The notes below the pieces were generated by a model. The model had not been told where the DNA came from, did not search any database, and saw only the letters and a program-made list of their open reading frames with translations. DNA of 64,000 bases, taken from a gamma proteobacterium symbiont of Ctena orbiculata (GTDB lineage Bacteria > Pseudomonadota > Gammaproteobacteria > Chromatiales > Chromatiaceae). Both the position numbers and the translations under genes were made by a program. The stretch is from the NCBI GenBank assembly GCA_003058525.1, contig QBVD01000053.1:41708-105707 (forward strand), written 5' to 3'. Below, piece by piece: positions 29,295 through 38,058 of this stretch; position 1 is the stretch's first letter, and each line of letters opens with the position of its first letter.

Positions 29295-29924
29295 CTACTT
29301 TTCAGTGGTTGGGGTGCCCTGTTCACTATTCTTATTCTTGGCCTTGAGGGATGCAACCTTTTGAGCCAGTTCGGCCAATAACCCCTCCATCCCCTTGCTT
29401 CTTACCAGATTGCGGAAAGAGGTGCGGTAGTTACTCACAAGACTGACCCCATCCACCGCCACATCATAGGCATACCAGTCATCATTGCGAAACCGCATCT
29501 TGTAACTGACCGCCAGCTCCTTGTTGGCCGCCACGATGAAGGTCTGAACATTTGCCAGCTTGCCTTTCAACCGTTCCCTGCCCATGCGCACGGACTGGTC
29601 GCTGTAACTGTCAATGGCAGAGAAGTAGGTCTGCTCCAACAGCTCCCGGAAAAGGGTGATGAACTGTTCCCGCTGCGGCTTGCTGGCCTTGCGCCAGTTG
29701 GCGGCCAGTATCACCTGGGACATGGATTCATAATCAAAACGCTTGCGCACGATCTCCTTTACCTGATCGCGACGATCCTGCCTGCCCAAGGATTGATCCT
29801 TAAGCACTGTCAGCACCTGGTTTACAGTGTCTTTAATCCGCTCTGAAGGTGTGACATTGGCTGACGCGGAGAGACTGAATGTCAATAGAAAAATGAGGAG
29901 AAGCGTGGTTGATAGTCTGTTCAT
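29295..29924 (-). CDS. MlaC/Ttg2D-family periplasmic protein
   Basis: This 209-residue precursor has a signal peptide ending SLSASA and an MlaC domain. Family blocks are VNQVLTVLKDQ, YESMSQVILAANWRKASKPQREQFITLFRELLEQTYF, VDGVSLVSNYRTSFRNLV and GLLAELAQKVASL. MlaC shuttles phospholipids between the outer membrane and the MlaFEDB ABC complex. No mlaF, E, D, B or A gene is nearby, so it is an orphan here, perhaps serving a system elsewhere or a hopanoid/lipid pathway. Confidence 0.85.
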   Translation of the reverse strand: MNRLSTTLLLIFLLTFSLSASANVTPSERIKDTVNQVLTVLKDQSLGRQDRRDQVKEIVRKRFDYESMSQVILAANWRKASKPQREQFITLFRELLEQTYFSAIDSYSDQSVRMGRERLKGKLANVQTFIVAANKELAVSYKMRFRNDDWYAYDVAVDGVSLVSNYRTSFRNLVRSKGMEGLLAELAQKVASLKAKNKNSEQGTPTTEK

Positions 29925-30188
29925 GTTTCCCTATACCCCTTGTTCCAACCTGTTAATGTGACAATGAAATAATGTAAAGGTGCTTGTTGGAGTCTCGCAA
30001 ACAAGGCGTTACATCCCCGATATCACACCAGGCAAATAACTCAAAACATTTGATATTACTGAATATTTTTCAAAGACAACCAGACCACAAGCTGATTAAG
30101 AGTGGGCAAGCCGTATGCTGGTCATTCTAACCCAATGGCCGCCCCGGCGTCCGATAGAGCTACATTGATTTACATTCAGCCCTGTTTA

Positions 30189-31649
30189 CTATTCCACATT
30201 CTCAACCACAATGGAGGAATCTCCCGCACCGGATATGTGCAACAGGTCCCCACCCGGGCCGAAGAAATGATCCACATCCCAGCAGATTCCCACCCGTTTG
30301 CCGGAATCCTCGCTATCACCGGGAACAAAGTGACTGTAGTCAAGCACCCTTCTCTCCCCGCCGTCGGCCAACAGAAGGCGGTAGCTTATGCGGATTTCAT
30401 CCCTATTCCCGCTATCGAATAACTGTGCGATGTTATTTCTGTCCTGCTCATGTACGAGATTCAGGATCGACGCGGGATCAGGAGTAAATGCCCCTTTTTC
30501 CTGTCCGGCCATATGAAACATCTCATCATCCCATTGGCAGATCTCATCGGACGGATCCCAACTCCATGAGCACGAGGGCAGTACTTCACTGATGAAATCG
30601 ACCTGTTGACGCAGTGCCTTTGCACGATGGCGATATCGCTTGGTCTTGTGTTTCAGGTTGAGCAATTTTTGTTTGAGCAGATTTTCTCTGCGCCTCAGGC
30701 GTTTGATTGACCGCCTGGTTTTACTCCGATGATGAGTCAACGTCTTTTTCCCATGCAACCTTACCGCCCAGGCTAGAAAAAGGCTCCATAACGCCAGAAA
30801 AAACCCCCATACAATGGTCGTAACCAGGTTACCACCCTGTTTTACAGGAGCTTCGAGACCTTGCCAGTTATACCAGATATCATGCATATCCTCCGTGCTG
30901 AGCCGGTCCAGTCCTTTTTGCAGCAGACTCTGCAGTACCGGTTCCGAGAAGAGTGTGGCCACTGCCACATCCACGGTCATGTCAAGCCGCATCATCTCTT
31001 TCAGTTCATCATAACCTTCCGTGGTTGCGAGCAGATGGTTGACGCTTGCGGTATCGCCAAGATAAGCCTGAGCCCTATCAGCAATAACAGCTTTCAGCGC
31101 CTGACCCAGGTCATTGAAGGCCATGACGTTCAAGGAAGGCAGAAGGTGGGGTATACCCTCTTCCCAGACACTTCCGGCAACCACTGAGACCTCCAACCCA
31201 TCGAGTGCCGTGAGCCCTTTATCAACGATTCTGTCAGTGGTGAATATAGCCGCGGGGAGATTCAGATAGGGACGGGAATAGTGGAGATCGGGAGCAGCCG
31301 TATCAGTGTGCACAAGCGCGCCGATCAGATCCACCTCACCTTCTCGCAGCGCTTTAAGCAGAGTCCCTTGGTCGGGGAAATGGCGGATCTGCAGCTGCAG
31401 GCCCAGCCTATCGGCCAGGGCCCGCATGTAATCGGGTACCAATCCCTTGGATTGAGACCTTTCGAAATAGAGAATGGGTGGCGTCATTTCAGCCACACCC
31501 ACCCTCAGAAACTGATGCTCAGTAAGCCATGCCTTTTCAGCGGGACTGAACCGAGGGGCCTGTGCCATCCCCTGGGTCGAGATAATCAACCCCAGCAGAC
31601 AAAGGCCAAAAAATCGATACAACACCGTTTGATATTCTCCGATCTGCAC
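30189..31649 (-). CDS. Periplasmic solute-binding/PAS membrane sensor without output domain
   Basis: This is a 486-residue protein. A signal/anchor (to about residue 30) is followed by a bacterial extracellular solute-binding (family 3) domain (about 35-265: RVGVAEMTPPILYFE, GEVDLIGALVHTD, RAQAYLGDTASVNHLL). A membrane helix (about 280-300) leads into a very basic coiled coil (KTRRSIKRLRRRENLLKQK) and a PAS-like domain (about 350-455: SWSWDPSDEICQWDDEMFHMAG). It stops there: no GGDEF, EAL or kinase follows. The start is GTG at 31649; a GTG eight codons later is also possible. It might signal through a partner or be a receptor fragment. Confidence 0.7.
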   Translation of the reverse strand: MQIGEYQTVLYRFFGLCLLGLIISTQGMAQAPRFSPAEKAWLTEHQFLRVGVAEMTPPILYFERSQSKGLVPDYMRALADRLGLQLQIRHFPDQGTLLKALREGEVDLIGALVHTDTAAPDLHYSRPYLNLPAAIFTTDRIVDKGLTALDGLEVSVVAGSVWEEGIPHLLPSLNVMAFNDLGQALKAVIADRAQAYLGDTASVNHLLATTEGYDELKEMMRLDMTVDVAVATLFSEPVLQSLLQKGLDRLSTEDMHDIWYNWQGLEAPVKQGGNLVTTIVWGFFLALWSLFLAWAVRLHGKKTLTHHRSKTRRSIKRLRRRENLLKQKLLNLKHKTKRYRHRAKALRQQVDFISEVLPSCSWSWDPSDEICQWDDEMFHMAGQEKGAFTPDPASILNLVHEQDRNNIAQLFDSGNRDEIRISYRLLLADGGERRVLDYSHFVPGDSEDSGKRVGICWDVDHFFGPGGDLLHISGAGDSSIVVENVE

Positions 31650-31726
31650 GCCTTTAGGTTCATTATATATACCTTAAACCGTTATCATGCCATGATTTTG
31701 TAACTGTTGGGATTAAGGAGTAATTT

Positions 31727-32299
31727 TTGTCTATTCATAAAGATCCGCACCCTTGGCGCCTCAGACAGGCAGCCCGCATCATCAATACCGGTGGTATTGT
31801 CGCCTATCCTACAGAAGCGGTGTATGGACTGGGTTGCCATCCCCTCGATCCCGACGCAGTATCAAGGTTGCTGGCACTCAAACAGAGACCCATGGCCAAG
31901 GGGTTAATCCTGATCGCCGACCGGATAGAGTCACTGCGCCCCTATATCGGTACCTTGTCCGGTGCCGGCATGCAGACGGTTCGCGAAAGCTGGCCCGGCC
32001 CCGCAACCTGGCTGATCCCGGCAACCCGCAATGTGCCCTACTGGCTGACAGGAAAGCACACTACCCTGGCGGTACGGGTTACCGATCACCCCATTGCAGC
32101 CGCCCTTTGTCGCGCCACGGGAACCCCCCTGGTATCGACCAGTGCCAATATCAGTCAGCAACCGCCGGCACGCACCCCGCTGCAGGTTCGTTTGCGCTGC
32201 GGTGATGGTGTTGATTTTATCTTGCATGGAAAGACCGGGGAGTTGAAGAACCCCACACCTATCCGTGACGCACTGAGCGGCAGGATTATTCGGGCATGA
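31727..32299 (+). CDS. tsaC: Threonylcarbamoyl-AMP synthase (short form)
   Basis: This 190-residue YrdC/Sua5-domain protein makes threonylcarbamoyl-AMP from Thr, bicarbonate and ATP for the t6A37 modification of tRNAs reading ANN codons. Motifs: GGIVAYPTEAVYGLGCHP, KQRPMAKGLILIA, TTLAVRVTDHP and TPLVSTSANISQQPP. Length matches TsaC and lacks the Sua5 tail. The start is TTG at 31727, clearly set by AAGGAG (31715-31720) six bases upstream; no in-frame ATG fits. The stop overlaps an ATG that begins a 42-codon frame of doubtful reality. Confidence 0.93.
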   Translation: MSIHKDPHPWRLRQAARIINTGGIVAYPTEAVYGLGCHPLDPDAVSRLLALKQRPMAKGLILIADRIESLRPYIGTLSGAGMQTVRESWPGPATWLIPATRNVPYWLTGKHTTLAVRVTDHPIAAALCRATGTPLVSTSANISQQPPARTPLQVRLRCGDGVDFILHGKTGELKNPTPIRDALSGRIIRA

Positions 32300-32336
32300 A
32301 AAAAAAGAAAAAAAGACCCACCCATGGAAGGGTGGG
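32299..32336 (-). terminator. Rho-independent terminator (minus strand)
   Basis: Minus-strand CCCACCC-TTCCAT-GGGTGGG is followed by TCTTTTTTTCTTTTTTTTT, a textbook intrinsic terminator. It lies 230 bp beyond the thioredoxin stop, so it ends either that transcript or a separate small RNA. It also abuts the tsaC stop. Confidence 0.75.
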
Positions 32337-32568
32337 CTTAAAGCGCTTTATTTCAGCGCCGGAGGAGGATCGAAACCATAAATACCAATTACTCTATATT
32401 GCGGCGCGATACGGGAAAACTTGAGGAGTTTTTATCAACCACCTGAACCGACCGAATCACAACAATCAACCACTTGATTATATTATATTTTTTCACATCC
32501 ACACAGGATCATTTGCACCCTGTTGATAACGGTTTGCGAAAAAAAATCACCCGATGGATCCCCTGATT

Positions 32569-32949
32569 TCAGTCCTGATGGGCAGCCGCAAGGTAGTCGC
32601 CCAGATGCTCCTCGATCCACTCTCTTAGCCAATGTGTGGCCCGAGAACCATGGAAGCGTCCGATTTCATTACCCTCCACAAACAGAATCACCGTAGGAAA
32701 ACCGCGCAATCGATAGTGACCGGCCAACCGCATATTGTCGTCAACCTCAACCTTGGCCAGCATAACCAACCCCTCCAGCTCCTCTATTACCCTTTCCAGA
32801 GCAGGCGCCAGGGAGATACAGGGCGCACACCACTCAGCCCAGAAATCCACAACAACCGGTTGCTGATGCGAGGCCTTCAGGACCTTCGCTTCGTAGGTTG
32901 ACTCTGTTACATCGTAGATAAAGGGCGAATTATGCTTTTTTTGGCTCAT
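32569..32949 (-). CDS. Thioredoxin-family protein
   Basis: This 126-residue cytoplasmic thioredoxin fold has the active site FWAEWCAPCISL near residues 36-47 and the cis-proline block GFPTVILF. WCAPC differs from the canonical WCGPC, as in CnoX/YbbN N-domains, which bind clients and have altered redox potential; here no TPR tail is present. It diverges from hemB. The substrate is unknown. Confidence 0.85.
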   Translation of the reverse strand: MSQKKHNSPFIYDVTESTYEAKVLKASHQQPVVVDFWAEWCAPCISLAPALERVIEELEGLVMLAKVEVDDNMRLAGHYRLRGFPTVILFVEGNEIGRFHGSRATHWLREWIEEHLGDYLAAAHQD

Positions 32950-32951
32950 AA

Positions 32952-34046
<1,095 letters not shown>

Positions 34047-34055
34047 GTTTTGAGT

Positions 34056-34868
34056 ATGGATAAATATGCCGTCATCGGGAACCCCATTGAACACAGTAAG
34101 TCACCGGAGATTCATCGGGCCTTCGCACAACAGACCGATGAGCCTGTCGAATATGGGCGCATTCTGGGAAATATCGATGATTTTGCCGGCGATGTAAGGC
34201 GCTTTCTCGGCGAGGGCGGACTGGGTCTCAACGTCACCGTGCCGTTCAAGGAGCAGGCATGGCGGCTGGCGGATGAACTGAGCCCGGGAGCGCATACAGC
34301 GGGTGCGGTCAATACCCTGATCAGACTGGAGAACAATCAATTGCGGGGCGACAACACGGATGGTATCGGACTGGTAAGGGACCTCACCGTCAACCAGGGT
34401 TTCCGTCTGCAGGGAAAACGGATTCTGATGTTGGGTGCCGGTGGCGCGGTGCGGGGTGTCATCCGCCCTCTACTGGAACAGCGTCCAAAACGGATAATCA
34501 TCGCCAATCGAACCGCCGGCAAGGCCTATTCACTGGCAAACGGTGTTTCAAATTATGGCCAGGTGGCGGGTTGCGGTCTAGATGAATTGGCAGGCATGCA
34601 GTTTGACCTGATCATCAACGGCACTGCAGCCGGACTTGCTGGGGAGGTTCCTTCGATACCCGATAGCGTGCTGAGCAAAGGCGGATGGTGCTACGACATG
34701 CTCTACAGCAACCAGACCACCGCTTTTCAACAGTGGGGTTATGAGCACAAGGCGGCACGTTCGCTGGATGGCCTCGGCATGCTGGTGGAACAGGCGGCTG
34801 AGTCGTTTCGGCTATGGCGGGGAATCCTGCCCGAGACATCCCCGGTCATTGCCATGTTACGTGAATAG
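34056..34868 (+). CDS. aroE: Shikimate dehydrogenase (NADP+)
   Basis: AroE reduces 3-dehydroshikimate in aromatic amino-acid synthesis. The protein is 270 residues. Shikimate contacts are in NPIEHSKSPEIHR, the catalytic lysine in NVTVPFKEQ and the Asp in GDNTDGIGLV. The NADP site has LGAGGAVRGV and IANRTAGKA. I prefer the ATG at 34056 to an in-frame TTG at 34050. It is probably translationally coupled to hemB. Confidence 0.95.
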   Translation: MDKYAVIGNPIEHSKSPEIHRAFAQQTDEPVEYGRILGNIDDFAGDVRRFLGEGGLGLNVTVPFKEQAWRLADELSPGAHTAGAVNTLIRLENNQLRGDNTDGIGLVRDLTVNQGFRLQGKRILMLGAGGAVRGVIRPLLEQRPKRIIIANRTAGKAYSLANGVSNYGQVAGCGLDELAGMQFDLIINGTAAGLAGEVPSIPDSVLSKGGWCYDMLYSNQTTAFQQWGYEHKAARSLDGLGMLVEQAAESFRLWRGILPETSPVIAMLRE

Positions 34869-34924
34869 GGAATTAGTCCCTCAGCACAAGCCGCACATAG
34901 ACGTATATTATGAATAGTCAGCAA

Positions 34925-35142
34925 ATGAACGCGAATAAACGCAAATGTATTTATTGACTCTTCAAGTAGGGCGGATTGGATGGGCCCTGTCCTGCAGCTT
35001 GCGCGACACCCTTTTCGAATAAGTGTGACGCGAGACGAGTGATGACTGTCTTACCAAAACATTTGGATTTAACCCCAAAATATTGCGTTTATTCGCGTTC
35101 ATTAGCGGACTTAGAACAATTTTGCGTCCATTTGCGGCTTGC
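34925..35142. repeat. Intergenic element with 20-bp perfect inverted repeat
   Basis: ATGAACGCGAATAAACGCAA (34925-34944) recurs exactly, inverted, at 35083-35102, enclosing 138 bp. Each arm is itself two diverged copies of an AACGC(G/A)AAT unit. The right arm continues with further TTGCG-type units to ATTTGCGGCTTGC (35130-35142). That 13-mer is repeated at 40887-40899 in another intergenic region. The 293 bp between aroE and the carbonic-anhydrase gene otherwise show no gene. It looks like a dispersed extragenic repeat or MITE-like element. Confidence 0.6.
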
Positions 35143-35161
35143 CAAAGATCGTTGACAGATT

Positions 35162-35698
35162 CTAAGGCGGATCCCGATGACGTTGAGCCAATTTCACATA
35201 ATGTTCAGCATTATACAGCATGATCTCCTTCTCCCGGTCGCTGAGCGGCCGCACGCGACGCGCAGGCTGACCCAACCAGAGATAACCGCCTTCCAGTCTC
35301 TTACCCTGGGGAACCAAGGAACCGGCACCCAACATCGTCAGGGATTCTATCACCGCCCCATCAAGAATTATCGACCCCATGCCGATAAAGCAATTGTCTG
35401 CCACTTCACAGCCGTGTAAAAGCACCTTATGACCAACCGTGACACCCTCGCCGATGATCAACGGGCTGCCACCGGGTTGATAGAAACTGTCGTGGGAGAC
35501 ATGCAGAATTGAGCCATCCTGGATATTGCTTCGTGCACCGATGCTGATCCGATGCACGTCGCCGCGTATGACGCACATAGGCCAGACCGAGGATTGGGAT
35601 GCGATAGTCACATCACCGATGACGATCGCATGCTCATCCACATAGGCATCTACGGCGATGTCCGGATAGTTGGTTTCAAAACGACGCAGTTTTGACAT
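35162..35698 (-). CDS. Gamma-class carbonic anhydrase-like hexapeptide protein
   Basis: This 178-residue left-handed beta-helix protein is of the gamma-CA/YrdA group. The hexapeptide rungs IGDVTIASQSSVWPMCVIRGD, IGARSNIQDGSILHVS, GEGVTVGHKVLLHGC and IGMGSIIL are visible. Three histidines that could bind metal lie in LHVSH and GHKVLLHG, so hydratase activity is possible, though YrdA-type homologues are often inactive or uncharacterised. It is divergent from lemA with 23 bp between starts, which is tight for two promoters. Confidence 0.88.
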   Translation of the reverse strand: MSKLRRFETNYPDIAVDAYVDEHAIVIGDVTIASQSSVWPMCVIRGDVHRISIGARSNIQDGSILHVSHDSFYQPGGSPLIIGEGVTVGHKVLLHGCEVADNCFIGMGSIILDGAVIESLTMLGAGSLVPQGKRLEGGYLWLGQPARRVRPLSDREKEIMLYNAEHYVKLAQRHRDPP

Positions 35699-35721
35699 AG
35701 CAGATAGAGGATTCAGAATTA

Positions 35722-36294
35722 ATGGAAATCGTTACCTTCGTCCTGATAGGGACGGTCATCGCTATCCTGATCTATGGCGTCCTGATTTACAACAATCTGG
35801 TGCGCTTGAAGCACGATGTCTCCAAGGCATGGTCGAACATCGATGTACTATTGAAACAGCGTCACGACGAGCTTCCGAAACTGGTCGAGACCTGTAAACA
35901 ATACATGAAATTCGAACAGGAAACCCTGGAGAAAGTGATGCTTGCCCGCAGTGCGGTGAGTAGTGCCTTAAGCCAGGGCGATGTGGCTGCGGTGGGCGCC
36001 GCAGAAAGCCAGATGCGGCTGGGTCTCGGCAACCTGTTCGCAGTGGCTGAAAACTACCCCGACCTGAAGGCCAATGAAACCTTTTTACACCTGCAGTCGA
36101 GGATAACGGGACTTGAGAACAGCATCGCAGACCGACGCGAATTCTATAACGACAGTGTCAACATCAATAATGTCCGAATCGAGCAGTTTCCCGATCTGAT
36201 CCTGGCGAAACAGTTCGGCTTCAAACCGGCGGAGTTGCTGGAATTCGATGAGACTGAATTGAAAGACGTCGACATGGGCACCCTGTTCAACTAG
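35722..36294 (+). CDS. LemA family protein
   Basis: This 190-residue protein has an N-terminal membrane helix (about residues 5-25), then a long helical bundle with the LemA core: YNNLVRLKHDVSKAWSNIDVLLKQRHDELPKLV, AVAENYPDLKANETFLHLQ and FYNDSVNINNVRIEQFPD. LemA proteins are envelope proteins of unclear role. The GIDE-domain gene follows after 12 bp, a recurrent pairing that suggests a shared membrane function. Confidence 0.92.
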   Translation: MEIVTFVLIGTVIAILIYGVLIYNNLVRLKHDVSKAWSNIDVLLKQRHDELPKLVETCKQYMKFEQETLEKVMLARSAVSSALSQGDVAAVGAAESQMRLGLGNLFAVAENYPDLKANETFLHLQSRITGLENSIADRREFYNDSVNINNVRIEQFPDLILAKQFGFKPAELLEFDETELKDVDMGTLFN

Positions 36295-36306
36295 GGCCTA
36301 GGTAAA

Positions 36307-37260
36307 GTGCTGGGAAATCTTGCCGGTATCGGTGATGGCTATTTCTGGTTCTGGACGCTGATATTGACAGTCTTGACGCTGGTCGCACTCTATTTCACCT
36401 TTCGAAACCTCCATCGAGCCAGGTTGATCGAAGACACGCCCACTTCCCTCATACGATCAGCGCCCCAGGGCTATGTGGAGTTGACCGGTGAGGCGGCGAT
36501 GATGACCGGTGAGCCGGTGATTGCCCCCCTCAGCGGCATCTCCTGTTGCTGGTGGCGCTATAAGATCGAGAAAAAGAGTGACAAGGGGTGGCGCACGGTA
36601 CGCTCCGACAAGAGTGAGGGCCTGTTCCTGCTCAAGGATGCAACCGGTGAGTGCATACTCGACCCGGAGGGAGCCAACATTTCTCCCAGTGAAAAGAGTA
36701 TCTGGTACGGACCCAATGAGACACCCTCGGCCGGACCCGACCGGGGTAGCGGCACCCTTCACCGAAAAACGGAACGATTCGGTGTCCGCATCTCGACCCA
36801 TCATACCTTCGGCGGTGATTACCGCTATATCGAAGAGACCATTGTCCCCGGCGACCCGCTGTATGCCATCGGCCTCTTCAGCTCCATCGGTGAAATCGAT
36901 CGCAAGGCAATGCGGGACGACATGATCAAGGGCCGGCTGCGCCAATGGAAAGCGGATCAAGCAACCCTGCTCGAGCGGTTCGACAAAAATAGCAATGGCC
37001 AAATCGATATGGATGAATGGGAATCGGCCCGCCACAGCGCCGAGCGCGAAGTCACCCGGGAGCAGATGCAGCAGGATCAGCAGCCGCTCCATACTCTGAG
37101 CAGTACAGGCACTAACCGGCGCCCGCTTTTAATCTCGACCAAAGCGGAATTTGAACTGGTACGCCACTACCGCCTGCTCACCCTCGCCGCCCTTACCGCA
37201 TTCTTCACGGTTGGATCCGGCGCCGTATTATTTGTCACTTCCCGATTGACTCAACTCTGA
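36307..37260 (+). CDS. GIDE-domain membrane protein with EF-hand
   Basis: This 317-residue protein has helices at both ends (about residues 13-32 and 290-312). Between them is a GIDE domain like that of E3 ligase MUL1/MAPL (VELTGEAAMM, APLSGISCCWWRYKIEKK, GLFLLKDATGECILDPEGANI, RYIEETIVPGDPLYAIGLF) but no RING finger. Near residue 224 there is a canonical EF-hand loop, DKNSNGQIDMDEW. The start is GTG at 36307, 12 bp after lemA. Ca-binding in such a protein is unusual. The function is unknown; the lemA pairing suggests an envelope role. Confidence 0.8.
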   Translation: MLGNLAGIGDGYFWFWTLILTVLTLVALYFTFRNLHRARLIEDTPTSLIRSAPQGYVELTGEAAMMTGEPVIAPLSGISCCWWRYKIEKKSDKGWRTVRSDKSEGLFLLKDATGECILDPEGANISPSEKSIWYGPNETPSAGPDRGSGTLHRKTERFGVRISTHHTFGGDYRYIEETIVPGDPLYAIGLFSSIGEIDRKAMRDDMIKGRLRQWKADQATLLERFDKNSNGQIDMDEWESARHSAEREVTREQMQQDQQPLHTLSSTGTNRRPLLISTKAEFELVRHYRLLTLAALTAFFTVGSGAVLFVTSRLTQL

Positions 37261-37503
37261 ATGGAAACGGCATTAACCATGCAAGCTGCGATAGCCAGTG
37301 TTGGCTAAATCATGCCAAGACCCATATAAGTAGCTGTTGCAGGGCTGGGCGATAGAGACTGTTGCTGATATCTGAGAAGAAATACATCGGATAGCGCAGG
37401 GCTGAAATCGGCACCGAACTATTCCTACGGCAGCGGTGTAGTGCGAGAATGTATCAACCCGACGACCAAACAGATATCGACAATGACATCAACAGGTTTT
37501 CAG

Positions 37504-38043
37504 ATGCGAAACAGAACCTATCCACTTGCCCTGATGCTGCTCTTTTGCACATCCACACTGCTGGCTGACAATATCCTCATGGACGACGCCTCGGATGATA
37601 TTCACTGGCAGCCGGAGGAGCCCTTCAAGGAGGGGAAAACAGCACTTCCGGAGAAGATCGACCTGGACGATTTACAGGCGTTTCAGGTTGGCGCCAATGA
37701 TCCCAGGTTCCAATATTTCATCGAACGGGGTTCACTGCAGACAGGTGGCGATAAGGTCACACGGTTCGTTGTTGTGATCCGCTCACGAACAGGCGCCACA
37801 AATACCTCTTATGAAGCATTTCGCTGTGGTGAAAGGCTGTTCAAGGTCTACGGATACGGCAGCGACGACAAACTATTTGCCGCGACGAAGCCGGAATGGC
37901 GGACCATCCCGAAAGATGAGTCAACAGATTATCGCGCCGCCCTGTATGAAGATCTGATCTGCAATCTGTTGACCGGCCAAAGCAATTCACCCGACGCCAT
38001 CTTTCGCGCCATGCGCGACAATCGCACACTAGCCATTGACTAA
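37504..38043 (+). CDS. CNP1-like family secreted protein
   Basis: The protein is about 179 residues with a signal peptide (MRNRTYPLALMLLFCTSTLLA). The body resembles the CNP1-like family: a DDLQAFQVGANDPRFQYFIE strand-helix, VTRFVVVIRSRTGATNTSYEAFRC and a basic, Tyr-rich middle. It ends AIFRAMRDNRTLAID. Its function is unknown and it is probably periplasmic. Starts at 37441 or 37483 would add residues before the signal; the ATG at 37504 is preferred. prlC/opdA follows after 15 bp, so the two are likely co-transcribed. Confidence 0.7.
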   Translation: MRNRTYPLALMLLFCTSTLLADNILMDDASDDIHWQPEEPFKEGKTALPEKIDLDDLQAFQVGANDPRFQYFIERGSLQTGGDKVTRFVVVIRSRTGATNTSYEAFRCGERLFKVYGYGSDDKLFAATKPEWRTIPKDESTDYRAALYEDLICNLLTGQSNSPDAIFRAMRDNRTLAID

Positions 38044-38058
38044 TCCGGAGCCTACCCC

